In this document: positions 19,126 through 29,307 of the stretch, piece after piece
How positions within the stretch are numbered: position 1 is the stretch's first letter
Layout of the letters: every line of letters starts with the position of its first letter
Assembly: GCA_027492485.1 (NCBI GenBank)
Contig: JAPUER010000007.1
Coordinates: forward strand, 1-64,000
Reading direction: 5' to 3'
From: Betaproteobacteria bacterium
GTDB taxonomy: Bacteria > Pseudomonadota > Gammaproteobacteria > Burkholderiales > Casimicrobiaceae
DNA: 64,000 nucleotides
Translations under genes and position numbers: made by a program
The notes under the pieces: model-generated
The model's database searches: none
Told to the model about the DNA's origin: nothing
Seen by the model: the letters and a program-made list of their open reading frames with translations, nothing else

Positions 19126-22100
19126 TTACTGTTTCGCGATCTGACCAACCAACTTGTTACCAAGGTAGAAGTATTCCTTGCTGCTGCCTGCGATAGGCCC
19201 GAATTCCGCGTACAAACGACCGTTCTTCCCGTAGAGATAAACGGTGGTCGATCCGTCCGCTGCGGTCTTCTTGGCCAGGTGGCCATGCCCGTCGTAGATG
19301 TACGAAGTGTTCAGGCCATTGCCAGTGACGGTACGCAAATTTCCCAGCCGATCGTAACCGTACGCAAAGCCACGCCCATCGCTCTTTGCGTTACCAAACG
19401 TGTCGTACGCATAACTGCGATTTACGGCGCCGGAGATCGAACTGAGTAACCGAGTCGAAGAACCATAGGCAAAGGAAGCGCCGGACTTGGTGTCGAAGTC
19501 ACCCACACCGCGATAGGTAAACGTCTCGGCACCGTTCGTCTTGATGCGATCAAACTGATCGTAAGTCGCGATCCGCCCGTAGCCCATACCGAGCGCATCA
19601 TCAATGATCAGCAGGTTTCCAACGGTGTCGTAGGTGTAGCTCAGGCCGATGAGCGACCCACTTGTCGGTCGCGCGGGCGATGACACTTTGTTAACCGCAA
19701 ATCCACCAACAAGTGGTCGCGACGATTGTTCCGCGAAATCTTGCGTCACGTCGTTCGCGTACGAAATCTTCTTCGGCAAACCGGACGGCCAATACGTTGC
19801 CGACGTCACAATATTCAAATTCGATGACGCGACCTGTTTCGGACGCCCCAGCAAGTCCGGGGCAAATTCAACAGACTTGCCGGACGGATACGTCAACTTG
19901 CTGAGCGCATCCAGACTGTCATACTCGTAATTCAACTCGCGAGGCGTTCCATCGATGGATACAGTCTCTTTTGTGAGATTGTTGTTCGCGTCGAACTCAT
20001 ACGCGCGTGTCACACCCCCAGCAGTCACTGACTTGAGTTGGCCGGTCTTGTACCAGACATTGGTCACTGTGGGCGCCTGCACCGTCGGGCCGTTCACGTC
20101 GTTCACGTCGTTCTGCGTTGGCGGCGTGGTGGTCACCAGGCGGTTCTGGCCGTCGTACGCGTAGTCGGTCTTCGCTGCGATGGGACTACCGACACGCCGC
20201 TCCGTCGCATTGCCATTGTTGTCGCGTTCGTAGTAAACCTTGCCACCAAGTTCCGGATGCGATTCTTCCACCAGGAAGTAGCCCTTGTTCGCGTCGTACC
20301 GCATCTCCCGCGTGACGGTGCCCGAAGGTGTGATCTCGGACACGGACGTAACCTGCCCCAGTACATTGCGCTGCGTCTCCATGGAGCCGACGTCCGGCAA
20401 AGTCTTGGTTCGCACCCAAGCCTTGGACGGGTCGCCGAACGCTTCCATTGTGGCAACGGAAGCGGTCTTGCCAGGCCTTGTCACCGTTACGGTGCGCGCG
20501 GTATCGTTATAGACAATCGTCGTATCGACTGTCGCGCCGGGCGTGGACGGATTTGGCTCGGTGAGCGTGGTTGGGCGTCCTAACGCATCGAGCTGTGCGG
20601 TCTGGCCGAAGTCGCTGCCCGGAAAGGAGACAAAGGTCAACCGCCCGGCACCGTCGTAACCGTATTTTGTTGCGATGCCAGCATTGTCGTAGTTGGTGAC
20701 GCGACCAAATCCGTCGTAGGTCACCGTCTCCGTGCGCCCGCCACGAGTGATCGTGTCAGTGGTGGGGGTGGCGAAGTACGTGAACTGAATATCTCTCGCC
20801 GAGGCCAACTTCGGCAAGGTAATCAGCGTCGGCTTGTGCATTCCGTTGTACTCAAACCGCGTCGTTCTGCCTTCTCCATCTGTCTCAGATGTTATGCGGC
20901 CTAACGAATCGACTTCGCGGGCCAACCTGATCCGCGTTGTTGTTGACTCTGCGCTCGCGTCGGATGAAGCAACGGGATGCAGTTCCTCTCTTGGAGTTCC
21001 ACGATAATAGTCGTTGAAGGAAGTCTTGAAATTCCTCGCGTCGGTAGTCGTGGCCAAGTCACCCGTCACGTCGTCGTACGTATAGCTGGTGACCAGTCCA
21101 CTGGCTGCAAGGGCGCTGCCTGCTGAGCCGAATCGCGTCTCCGTCTGGACGGCTTTGTTGTCCGGCCTCAAAGTTCGCACCGTTTCGCCGACGAGTACGG
21201 TCGTTCCGTCGTAGAGCTTCTCGTTAAGGGCCTGACAATACTGCGTCGCACGGCTGCCAAATACTTTTGTGGTCTTCTTTGTTCGGTCACCCGCTTCGGT
21301 CGTGGCGTTCGCCGCGTAACACTCATCGCTATAGCCGGTCGTCGTGACATTGGCGTAGGTTGAACGACTCCGCCAAATCTTGTGCGACTTAAGTTTCGAA
21401 GCTGTCATGCTTGGCCAACCAGAACCCCAAGGCGCATTCGCAACCTGATCGCCAGCCATCAAGTCAGGATCCGCCATGAACAGCCCTGGCGCCGAAGCTG
21501 CACCGACGCTGACGTAGTCGAACTCTTCACTCTGTAGCGGCGTGGCAACTGATCCGGGCGGGTTGGCCACTGTGCCAGCTGCAAAGGTGTCGCGCTGCAA
21601 TAACTTGCCCAGCAAGTTCGGGGCAATCATCTGATAGTAGGTGCCTTGCTCGTTGGTCAAGAGCCGTACACCGTAACGGTCGTTGTGCTGATGCACCACT
21701 GTAGCGTCAGGGCCGACAACTTTTCCCCACTCAACCAGTTGTGGGCCTGACGAAGTCCCTAGAAAGGTACCGACGAAGTCATCCGCAGGATGAGAAATGA
21801 CATTCAGTGGCATGTCGGAATACGAGTACTTCCATTGCCCGCCGGCTACGTTTTCCTTTGAACGAATCATATTGTGCAGCGGTGACCATACGCCACCGAG
21901 AAACGCGACGCCGCAAGCGTACGGTGCATCTCCGCGCTTGCTTTGTATCCATGTGTAGTTCGATACCCCCCCGTGCGGGTGTGTAATGCTTGAAATCAGC
22001 CCGTCGCCAGGCTGCGGCGTGCAAATATCCTGCTGATTGGCCGCGTTGAAGAAGTTCAGGTTGTACGAGTAGCGGTACACCGAGCGGTCGGGGTAGCTGA

Positions 22101-23448
22101 CTTTGTTCAAAAAGAACTTCGGAACAACTGCTGTCCCAAGCGGGCTAGTTACGGTCACGTCTTGCCTGTCGTACTCGTAACTGACTTCGTATTCGCCGTA
22201 CTGAATTTTGCTTAGGTAAAAGTTCTCAATCGACGGCGGCCTTCCGACAGGCCACGACGGATCGCCGGACTTGTACACAAAGTCGACCGTTCTACCGTCG
22301 CTCGAAGTAATTTGCCGAATAGGAAGTCGTCCCGTTTTGACTAAACCCAGCGTGCCTTCCATCAGAAGCAGTACCTGATAGTCCTCTACATACGCAATAT
22401 CGATCCAGTTGCCAAAACGGTCCTCAATACGCTTGGGCAGACCGTAGAGCGGATCAGTGGGGTAGCCGATTGTGATTTTCAATCCGTCAGGCGTAGTCGC
22501 GTAGTTGCTGACGTTGCCGGGCTTGGACATGTCGCGATCGATGCGAACACCGCTAGCAGTGACCCAGCCGATCAGACCGCCCGAGGACGTTGCCTCAAAC
22601 AGAAAGACCTCTGAGCTGCCGTCGCTTCCTGTCCACACCGGCAATTGGTGATAACGCATTGGGTTGTAGCCGCTGCCGACACCAGCGAAATAATTGGAGT
22701 TGCAATCCGCCTTGCCTTGCAGTCCGCCAACCACGCCGATCACATCCCAGCCCAACCCAGTGAATTGCGGGTTGAGCGACGACATGATGGACACGCCAAT
22801 TGTCTTGGGCGCGGGCGACTGGTAACGCCGGGTAATCTTGATGTCAAGCCCTGCTGGGCCCGGAATGACGACGTCTGTGTGGGTCAACACCAACACCCCG
22901 CTGATGGGATCGACGGATTCGTCAAACTTGCCCTGACCGAAATCGCGGAAGGCGGACTTAAAGGTGGTGGCGTACTTGTTGTGGTAACCCTCCCACTGCG
23001 TCTGACCGGAGTCACCTTCGCCTTGCGGCGCCGTACCAGTCGTGGTCGATGCCGCGCCTACAGCGTCGAGCAGGCACACGCCATCAGCAGCCTTGGTGTA
23101 AGTGATGCCGATCCTTGTGACGTTTGCCTTCGCCGTTGCCACTGCATCACGCATCGCCGCCGCATCGGGCCTGGCCGCCGAAATGAACACCGCATCGAAG
23201 CGGCAGCCCGGCACCTTGGGCGAAATCCAGACAGCCTGCATTGGCGCCACACCAGTGACAGGGAGGCCCACCGAGCTTGTAGCTTTGACAAGGTAGCTGC
23301 CGGACAGCGCAGGGGTGCCTGCCGCTCTTGCAACGGCAGATCCGGACGCCAGACTAAGCAAAGCAGCACTTACCCCGACTATCGCAAGGCCCTGTTTCAA
23401 GTATTTCCGCCATTCCCGAGTGGTCATTGCCCAAACTTTCTTTGTCAT
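19126..23448 (-). CDS. Exported RHS YD-repeat shell protein lacking core and toxin
   Basis: This 1,440-residue protein starts with a Sec signal peptide (about residues 1-43, ending SAVARAA), then a unique domain, then the typical RHS entry VDPISGVLVLTHTDVVIPGP (near 145), and from about residue 300 onward a long series of YD repeats (YDGFGR, YDALGR-like, YEYDSLDALSKL, YDTFGNA). It ends at KEYFYLGNKLVGQIAKQ, exactly before the point where RHS proteins continue into the conserved core and toxin. GGAAGAG precedes the ATG at 23448. It lies downstream of a toxin-immunity pair whose toxin begins its RHS part at that very point (24681-25014). Confidence 0.88.
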   Translation of the reverse strand: MTKKVWAMTTREWRKYLKQGLAIVGVSAALLSLASGSAVARAAGTPALSGSYLVKATSSVGLPVTGVAPMQAVWISPKVPGCRFDAVFISAARPDAAAMRDAVATAKANVTRIGITYTKAADGVCLLDAVGAASTTTGTAPQGEGDSGQTQWEGYHNKYATTFKSAFRDFGQGKFDESVDPISGVLVLTHTDVVIPGPAGLDIKITRRYQSPAPKTIGVSIMSSLNPQFTGLGWDVIGVVGGLQGKADCNSNYFAGVGSGYNPMRYHQLPVWTGSDGSSEVFLFEATSSGGLIGWVTASGVRIDRDMSKPGNVSNYATTPDGLKITIGYPTDPLYGLPKRIEDRFGNWIDIAYVEDYQVLLLMEGTLGLVKTGRLPIRQITSSDGRTVDFVYKSGDPSWPVGRPPSIENFYLSKIQYGEYEVSYEYDRQDVTVTSPLGTAVVPKFFLNKVSYPDRSVYRYSYNLNFFNAANQQDICTPQPGDGLISSITHPHGGVSNYTWIQSKRGDAPYACGVAFLGGVWSPLHNMIRSKENVAGGQWKYSYSDMPLNVISHPADDFVGTFLGTSSGPQLVEWGKVVGPDATVVHQHNDRYGVRLLTNEQGTYYQMIAPNLLGKLLQRDTFAAGTVANPPGSVATPLQSEEFDYVSVGAASAPGLFMADPDLMAGDQVANAPWGSGWPSMTASKLKSHKIWRSRSTYANVTTTGYSDECYAANATTEAGDRTKKTTKVFGSRATQYCQALNEKLYDGTTVLVGETVRTLRPDNKAVQTETRFGSAGSALAASGLVTSYTYDDVTGDLATTTDARNFKTSFNDYYRGTPREELHPVASSDASAESTTTRIRLAREVDSLGRITSETDGEGRTTRFEYNGMHKPTLITLPKLASARDIQFTYFATPTTDTITRGGRTETVTYDGFGRVTNYDNAGIATKYGYDGAGRLTFVSFPGSDFGQTAQLDALGRPTTLTEPNPSTPGATVDTTIVYNDTARTVTVTRPGKTASVATMEAFGDPSKAWVRTKTLPDVGSMETQRNVLGQVTSVSEITPSGTVTREMRYDANKGYFLVEESHPELGGKVYYERDNNGNATERRVGSPIAAKTDYAYDGQNRLVTTTPPTQNDVNDVNGPTVQAPTVTNVWYKTGQLKSVTAGGVTRAYEFDANNNLTKETVSIDGTPRELNYEYDSLDALSKLTYPSGKSVEFAPDLLGRPKQVASSNLNIVTSATYWPSGLPKKISYANDVTQDFAEQSSRPLVGGFAVNKVSSPARPTSGSLIGLSYTYDTVGNLLIIDDALGMGYGRIATYDQFDRIKTNGAETFTYRGVGDFDTKSGASFAYGSSTRLLSSISGAVNRSYAYDTFGNAKSDGRGFAYGYDRLGNLRTVTGNGLNTSYIYDGHGHLAKKTAADGSTTVYLYGKNGRLYAEFGPIAGSSKEYFYLGNKLVGQIAKQ

Positions 23449-23797
23449 TTCTCTTCCAACTTCGATGCGATTTCTCGCCGTCGAACCACGCGCACGCGTT
23501 GCAACACGCGCACAGCGATCGCTGTGCCGGACGTCAATACTTCCTCGCCTCAACAACGGCGACGATTGGCGTTCAATCACATCACCGCCAAAAAAATCAC
23601 GACTCAACTCATGCATGCATCGCACGACGTTATCGGAAGACCAGTCATGGACTCGGTTGTCGCCAAAGGCCGAGCGGCAGGTCGTTCATTTGAAGTCTGC
23701 GTCGAAAAATCGACCCTGACCCTTTTAGTGGCAAGAAACGATGTCCAGCCAACTCGAGTTAGCCCAGCGCTAAGAAACTGGTGACCACCCGCGACGG
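23449..23797. other. Gap between immunity gene and RHS shell gene
   Basis: This 349-bp stretch has no convincing gene. It contains a small hairpin GTCGAAAAATCGAC (23701-23714). No T-rich terminator was found, so read-through from the toxin-immunity genes into the shell gene is possible. Confidence 0.4.
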
Positions 23798-24184
23798 CTA
23801 CGAGTACCGCGCCAACTCTCGTCGCAAGTCAAGTTCAAGTTCGTCCAAAGAAACATCAATGCTCCCGTCCTCGACCGAAAAGAAAACTCCAGGCAATATG
23901 TGTCGCTCGCGAAGCATAGGAATCATGTTTTCAAGTGCGTCATCAAGATATATCTCCTTTGGTACATACCCAGCCCAATCCCCCTCGACGCATCTCTGCG
24001 CATACTCCATTTCCGGCCACATTGGGAAGACCGAACTGCCATTCGGAGCGACTGACATTGCCCATCCATCTTGGTAGAGTCCCCAAAGCTTTCTCCATCC
24101 AACGACCTTCTTTATGAAATGGCTATAGCGTTGCGGCGCTGGAAGCGCCAAGACTGCACTAAGTTGCTTTTCATTCACGCTCAT
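23798..24184 (-). CDS. DUF2750 protein, probable immunity protein
   Basis: The 128-residue cytosolic protein fits the DUF2750 family: QRYSHFIKKVVGWRKLWGLY, then DGWAMSVAPNGSSVFPMWPE, EYAQRCVEGDWAGYVPKEI and a final acidic helix. DUF2750 members occur beside polymorphic toxins and are thought to be immunity proteins. Its ATG overlaps the toxin stop codon as ATGA, so it is translationally coupled to the toxin, as immunity genes usually are. The DNA is less GC-rich than the flanking housekeeping genes. Confidence 0.8.
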   Translation of the reverse strand: MSVNEKQLSAVLALPAPQRYSHFIKKVVGWRKLWGLYQDGWAMSVAPNGSSVFPMWPEMEYAQRCVEGDWAGYVPKEIYLDDALENMIPMLRERHILPGVFFSVEDGSIDVSLDELELDLRRELARYS

Positions 24185-27100
24185 GGCGCTTCCCTCTCCT
24201 TATTGTTCTTCCCCCAATTGTCCAGTTTGTGTTGTGAACGATGATCCGCGCGATTCTGCAGGTGTGCATGTTCGTAACCGTAACCTTTCGCATTTTCACG
24301 CCCCCGCTCATGTGCTAAGTCTTTCCCGGGTGGGTTGCGAATGTGTGACTTCTTACCCTGCGCGACCTCGTTCAACTCTTGCTTGATCCAGCCCCGCTCG
24401 GCCGACGAGACTTTTTGGTCGTGCGCCAAATCTTTGAGCCGGTCACCGCGAGATTGATTGCCGGCAAAGTTCTTGCCGCCACTACTCGTAACGGCGGCAA
24501 CTCCGAGTTGCCCACCAAGTGAGCCAGCCATAGCCAAGGCAGCCGAAATCTGCCCGTTGTAGTCACCATTCTTTTCGGCCTGCGCAAACCGTTCCTGAAT
24601 AGCCATCCGTTCCGCGAACACTTGCGGCGACATCATCGATTTGTCGACAACTTCTCTTCCGATGCGGCCGACGAATTGAGGTTCGCGTCCATCAGGATCA
24701 AAGAATGAGTACGGATTGTTATTCCCATACGCATACCGGTTGAAGCTATGCGCGTTGTCGGGATCAACGCCCGCCGGGTCGAAAGCGAGGAAGCGCCCAA
24801 CCTGCGGGTCGTACCAGCGGGCGCCGAAATAGACAAGGCCAGTCTGCGCATCCTGCGGTTTGCCGATGAACCAGTTCTGGTTGTTGCTGCTGCCCGTCTC
24901 AACGCGCTTGCGTTCACCGAACGCGCTGTAGTCCTCGCGCCACACCACCGAGCCATCTGCCGCCGTCGCCATGATCGGCGACCCACTCACGTTAGGGTGA
25001 ATGAAGGTGAGCACCTCGTTGACGACGTTGATGGTGATCGGGCTGGACTGTGTCGTTACAAAGCCATCGAATGCGCTGAGCGAGATCGAGTAACTACCTT
25101 GCGGCGTGGCGTTGTTCCACGTGATCGATCTAGTTGCCGCTGCACCGCTCGGCACCGTAACTGGTGTTGAGTTGGGAAGCGGGCTGCCGTTCGACAGCAG
25201 AGTGACCGTCAGCGTTTGCCCAGGGTCCTGATCCAGGACCGTGAAGTCGAAAGTAACCGGGCTGCCGAGCTGTACCGTCGTCGCTCTCGCCGCGAATGAC
25301 TGAATCACTGGCGGGTAAGCGTTCGGCGGCGAAACTGTGTACGTGATCGCGTTGCTGATTGCACTGGTGCCGAGGTTGTCTGTGGCCCGCGCGACGATGG
25401 TGTAGGTGCCGTTCGGCACGTTCGTCCAGGTGAACGAATACGTGTTACCGGCACCCGGCGCGCCCGTGCCGATGTAGGTGGATTCGTCTGGCGTGTATTG
25501 ACTGCGGTAGAACTTGACCTGGCTGATGCTGCCGTCGGTATCGGTTGCATTCGCCGTGAGGACGATGTTGGCGGGCGAGATGTAGCTCGTGGACGCGGGT
25601 ACAGGCAAGCTCACCAGCGGCGCGTTATTGGCGAATACGCGAATGGCGTTCGAGTAGGCCACGCCGCCGAGGTCGTCGGTCGCCTTCGCCCTGACGTAGT
25701 AAGTCCCGCTTGTGACGTTGTTCCACGGCACCGCCCACGGCGGACTGGTGCTAACGCCAATCCTGGTGTTGTCATTCAGTCCGGCGGTGACGTTGAAGTA
25801 TTCGACGCTGGAAACGGTGCCGTCCTGGTCGCTGGCATTTGCAGTGAAAGCGAACGACGCTGGCGTCACAACAATCGCGTCGGCACCCGGTGTGAGGATA
25901 CTCACAGACGGCAGCAAATTGGGAACGACCGTGAGACTGAAATTCGCCGTGGCAGCGTTGTGGTTGGCATCGCCCGCGTAGGCGAGCGTGTAATTGTGGG
26001 TGCCCGCCGCAGGCTGGAAGGTACACGTGGCCCTGTTCGGCGCGCCGCCACTGAGCGGGCGCGCAGCACAGATGTCCACGGTGGTGGCACCAATCGTTTC
26101 TGTGAATCTGACGTTACCGGTCGCCGAAGCCAAATTCATCGTCGCAATCAAATCAATCGATTGACCGGCGATGGGTGCGGCTCGACTGGATGATGGCGTA
26201 AGCGTTGGGCTGGCTTTTTGAATGGTATGCGATACAGTGATTGAAGACTGCGCGTAGTCGGTATCGCCAGAGTAAGTCGCCCGATAGGTGTGTACACCGG
26301 CATCACCGCTGCTAAAAGTACACGACGCCGTTTTAGGCGCTGCGGCTGAAAGGGCGATATTGCCGCCGCAGAGTGTGGTGATGACGCCAGACGCGTTGGT
26401 ATCGGTAAACACTACCGAACCGGTCGCCGCATTTGGTGTGACAGTGGCGGTTAAGGTCTTGCTATCGCCGTACACAGTGTTGCCACTGGACTGCGCCAGC
26501 GTTGTCGCGCTAGTTCCTTTGAGATTTAGCGTGCCGCGACTGTTGGTCAGAAATGTCGTACTGACGTAGTCGGCCGTGAACATGTGCGTGCCCGGAGTGG
26601 TAACGCCCTGACTCACATTGCAGTAAGCGTGCATCACTGCGTCCGTCGACGCAGGACAAATTAAGTTTGACCCTGGGGGGGCTTTGACGCGGTCAACAAC
26701 GCTGACCACCTGAAAGCTCGGATCGGTGTTCCATGAGGTCGGCACGGCCGAACACAGCACCGTTTCACCGTCCTTGAACGTGACATTACCTTCTGCATAA
26801 CAGGGATCAACTTTGGCGTGCAACTTGAACGCCTGACCAGGTGAGATGCTCGGCACCGAAGCGACCAGCGTCGTAGTGCTTGTCGTGACGACTGTCAACA
26901 CAATTGCTGAACTGGTAGCGGTGAGCGGCACTGTTGCGCCGTCCGTAGCGACGACTGTGATGCTGTGCGAACCGGGGTCCGCAGTAGCAGGCAGACTGGC
27001 TGAGCAAGCCCGTTCCGTGCCCGGCGCCGGCGTAAACAGGCATGGCGTACCAAGGTTTGTGCCGTTGTCACGAAGTTGGATGATGGCGATACCGTTGTCA

Positions 27101-29307
27101 AGATCGTTTGCCTTGGCGATCACGGTATACGGCGTGCCGTAGAGCACAGAGACAGGTACTGCGGGCGTCGTAACGGCGACTGTCGGCATGCTATTGATCA
27201 CAACGGCAGTCGAAGGGTATGTGGTGAGACCGTCGTCGCTATCCTTGGCGCGAGCAGATATCGCGTAAGCAGTAGCGCGCGGCGCAAGGGAGAGCGTGCA
27301 AGCCCACGGACTGCTGGTTCGAACACAAAGCGACTGCAAGACGCCATCCAGTAGGACATCTGTTTGGACGACACTCCCGTCACTATCAGTGGCTATTGGC
27401 GTGACCGTCACGTTGACCGGCGCCGTCCCTGTTGTGGTGAGCGCACCACTAGGCGACACGGTAAACCCGCCCTGCGGCGGATTGTTTACTTTGAGCAGCA
27501 GCTCATCGGACTTTCCCTGCGCGCCGAGCGTGTCGGTTGCGTAGGCACGCAACCTGTAGGTACCAACGGCCAGACCAGTGATCGTTGATGAGAAAGGACT
27601 TGCGCTCCAGTTGGGCCCGACAGCCACGTCGTTGCTGGTGAAGTAAAGGGTGTTCACCTGCAAGCCGTCGCTGTCTTCTGCGGTTGCAGATACGGCAACA
27701 CTAACCTGCCCAGGCCCCTGCGCGATCGCATAGTTTTTGCCGGGTGCGGCAGTGGGACTCGTGATCCTCACCACAGGCGGCAGATTTTTCGCGATACGAA
27801 TCAGTCGCGGACTTTGCAGACTGAAGAAAGTTAGCGCATTGAAGCCGAAAGTAACTGGCCCTGCTGCCGTGATCGTGAACGGCTCGGACATCACCTCCCG
27901 GAGTGGATACGACTGCACCGTATCCTCACTGTCCCAGTCGTACAAATCGCCAAGCGCAAAACTGCCATGAAGGGAACCGCCGATCGGCAGCCCATTCATC
28001 GTGAACTGGAACGTCCCACGCGCCGCCATTGCAACGAGAATGTAGGTGCCGGGTTGCACGATGACGGATTGCGAAAGCGATCCCGGTGCAGTGTCCATAT
28101 CGGCGAACTGCCGCCCATCGTCGGTGCGCACTTCGGCACCGGCGTATCTTCCTGCGTTGGCTTGGATACCTGCATTGGCACCTGTAAACGTCCAGCCGGA
28201 GCCGGTCGGATTGGTTTGACGCAGCATGCTGTAGTCGTCAGCTAGTGGACCGAGATCCGGAGACGCAAAGGTAGCGTTAGCAAACGCAGACCCAGCCGGA
28301 TTGATGGTGATCGCGTCGAGCATTGTCACCGCATTGCTGGTCCAATTGCAGCCGCGATTCACTTGGATCGTATACGTCCCCGCGGACAGCGTAGCGGCAT
28401 TGCTGGTTACCGGTGTGAGGTAATAGACCTCACGGGAGACACCGAGTGTGACGCTCGCGACAGTCGGACCGATGAATTGGATGAAGGTCTCGCATGTCTC
28501 GCCGACCGACCGCGCGGCCATACGCGCAGATACGCTGTAGTTGCCTGCCGGCAACGTCACAGCGGCCGTCAACTTGGCCATGGCGTCGTAGCTGTGGCCT
28601 TCCGGCAAGTGGAGAACATTCGGCCCGGAACTGCCAGGGCCGCCACCGCCAACGGACGCGCCGTTCCACAGCGCCCAGAAGTTACTGCCCCATTCAAAGC
28701 TGGCGTTCGTCAAGGGGATCGCATCCGAAACTAGTGTCACCTGATCGATCTGAATGGTGTCACCCTCATTCGGATAGCCGTTCGGAACGATCGCCTCGAA
28801 TTTGATAGTGTGGGTACCGGCGGTCAAGTTGAACACCGCAGTCCACCACGTTTCGAACCTGCCCGGATTCGCGCGCGGCACAAGGCGGTCTTCCACGATG
28901 CCGCTATCGATTGCAATTCGCACCGCCAACGACGCCGTTCCAATCGAACGCGCGACAAAGCGTAGTTGATAGTTTCCTGCTGTCGGCACGGTAACCGTCT
29001 GAGACATCGCGCCCGCCGTGGCATGCGTTCCCGTGTGGGACAAGTAAGCAGCTTGTTGTCCAACCAAACCGCCGTGCGCAGTAACCGTGCTCGACTGCGT
29101 GGCTGCAAGGCGCTCGACGCCGGCGGTACCCGTGAATGTCCAGCCAGCTCCTGAAGGATTCGCCTGTCTACCAACGGACACAAGTGCGGGCGTCTCAAAG
29201 GAGGCGTTGAGCGGCTGGCTCTGCGACCACGCGAACGCAGCGGCCGTCAACGACGCGACGAGCGCCAACGAGCGGAGCAAGCTCATTGAGCGACGAGTAA
29301 CGGACAT
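24181..29307 (-). CDS. Ig-like modular surface protein with RHS core and polymorphic toxin tail
   Basis: The 1,708-residue product has a Sec signal peptide (about 1-27), three carbohydrate-binding-like modules (near 30-190, 200-340 and 345-505; two share a GWTFTG signature), about nine Ig-like/Big modules (about 510-1430), an RHS core (1432-1541: IHPNVSGSPIMATAADGSVV, YFGARWYDPQVGRFLAFDP, YGNNNPYSFFDPDGRE) and a 167-residue tail. The tail ends KDLAHERGRENAKGYGYEHA, LQNRADHRSQHKLDNWGKN; from memory this matches polymorphic toxin type 8, likely a nuclease. YD repeats before the core are absent. Start at 29307 follows GGGGGGAG; the frame is open to 29370. Confidence 0.88.
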   Translation of the reverse strand: MSVTRRSMSLLRSLALVASLTAAAFAWSQSQPLNASFETPALVSVGRQANPSGAGWTFTGTAGVERLAATQSSTVTAHGGLVGQQAAYLSHTGTHATAGAMSQTVTVPTAGNYQLRFVARSIGTASLAVRIAIDSGIVEDRLVPRANPGRFETWWTAVFNLTAGTHTIKFEAIVPNGYPNEGDTIQIDQVTLVSDAIPLTNASFEWGSNFWALWNGASVGGGGPGSSGPNVLHLPEGHSYDAMAKLTAAVTLPAGNYSVSARMAARSVGETCETFIQFIGPTVASVTLGVSREVYYLTPVTSNAATLSAGTYTIQVNRGCNWTSNAVTMLDAITINPAGSAFANATFASPDLGPLADDYSMLRQTNPTGSGWTFTGANAGIQANAGRYAGAEVRTDDGRQFADMDTAPGSLSQSVIVQPGTYILVAMAARGTFQFTMNGLPIGGSLHGSFALGDLYDWDSEDTVQSYPLREVMSEPFTITAAGPVTFGFNALTFFSLQSPRLIRIAKNLPPVVRITSPTAAPGKNYAIAQGPGQVSVAVSATAEDSDGLQVNTLYFTSNDVAVGPNWSASPFSSTITGLAVGTYRLRAYATDTLGAQGKSDELLLKVNNPPQGGFTVSPSGALTTTGTAPVNVTVTPIATDSDGSVVQTDVLLDGVLQSLCVRTSSPWACTLSLAPRATAYAISARAKDSDDGLTTYPSTAVVINSMPTVAVTTPAVPVSVLYGTPYTVIAKANDLDNGIAIIQLRDNGTNLGTPCLFTPAPGTERACSASLPATADPGSHSITVVATDGATVPLTATSSAIVLTVVTTSTTTLVASVPSISPGQAFKLHAKVDPCYAEGNVTFKDGETVLCSAVPTSWNTDPSFQVVSVVDRVKAPPGSNLICPASTDAVMHAYCNVSQGVTTPGTHMFTADYVSTTFLTNSRGTLNLKGTSATTLAQSSGNTVYGDSKTLTATVTPNAATGSVVFTDTNASGVITTLCGGNIALSAAAPKTASCTFSSGDAGVHTYRATYSGDTDYAQSSITVSHTIQKASPTLTPSSSRAAPIAGQSIDLIATMNLASATGNVRFTETIGATTVDICAARPLSGGAPNRATCTFQPAAGTHNYTLAYAGDANHNAATANFSLTVVPNLLPSVSILTPGADAIVVTPASFAFTANASDQDGTVSSVEYFNVTAGLNDNTRIGVSTSPPWAVPWNNVTSGTYYVRAKATDDLGGVAYSNAIRVFANNAPLVSLPVPASTSYISPANIVLTANATDTDGSISQVKFYRSQYTPDESTYIGTGAPGAGNTYSFTWTNVPNGTYTIVARATDNLGTSAISNAITYTVSPPNAYPPVIQSFAARATTVQLGSPVTFDFTVLDQDPGQTLTVTLLSNGSPLPNSTPVTVPSGAAATRSITWNNATPQGSYSISLSAFDGFVTTQSSPITINVVNEVLTFIHPNVSGSPIMATAADGSVVWREDYSAFGERKRVETGSSNNQNWFIGKPQDAQTGLVYFGARWYDPQVGRFLAFDPAGVDPDNAHSFNRYAYGNNNPYSFFDPDGREPQFVGRIGREVVDKSMMSPQVFAERMAIQERFAQAEKNGDYNGQISAALAMAGSLGGQLGVAAVTSSGGKNFAGNQSRGDRLKDLAHDQKVSSAERGWIKQELNEVAQGKKSHIRNPPGKDLAHERGRENAKGYGYEHAHLQNRADHRSQHKLDNWGKNNKEREAP

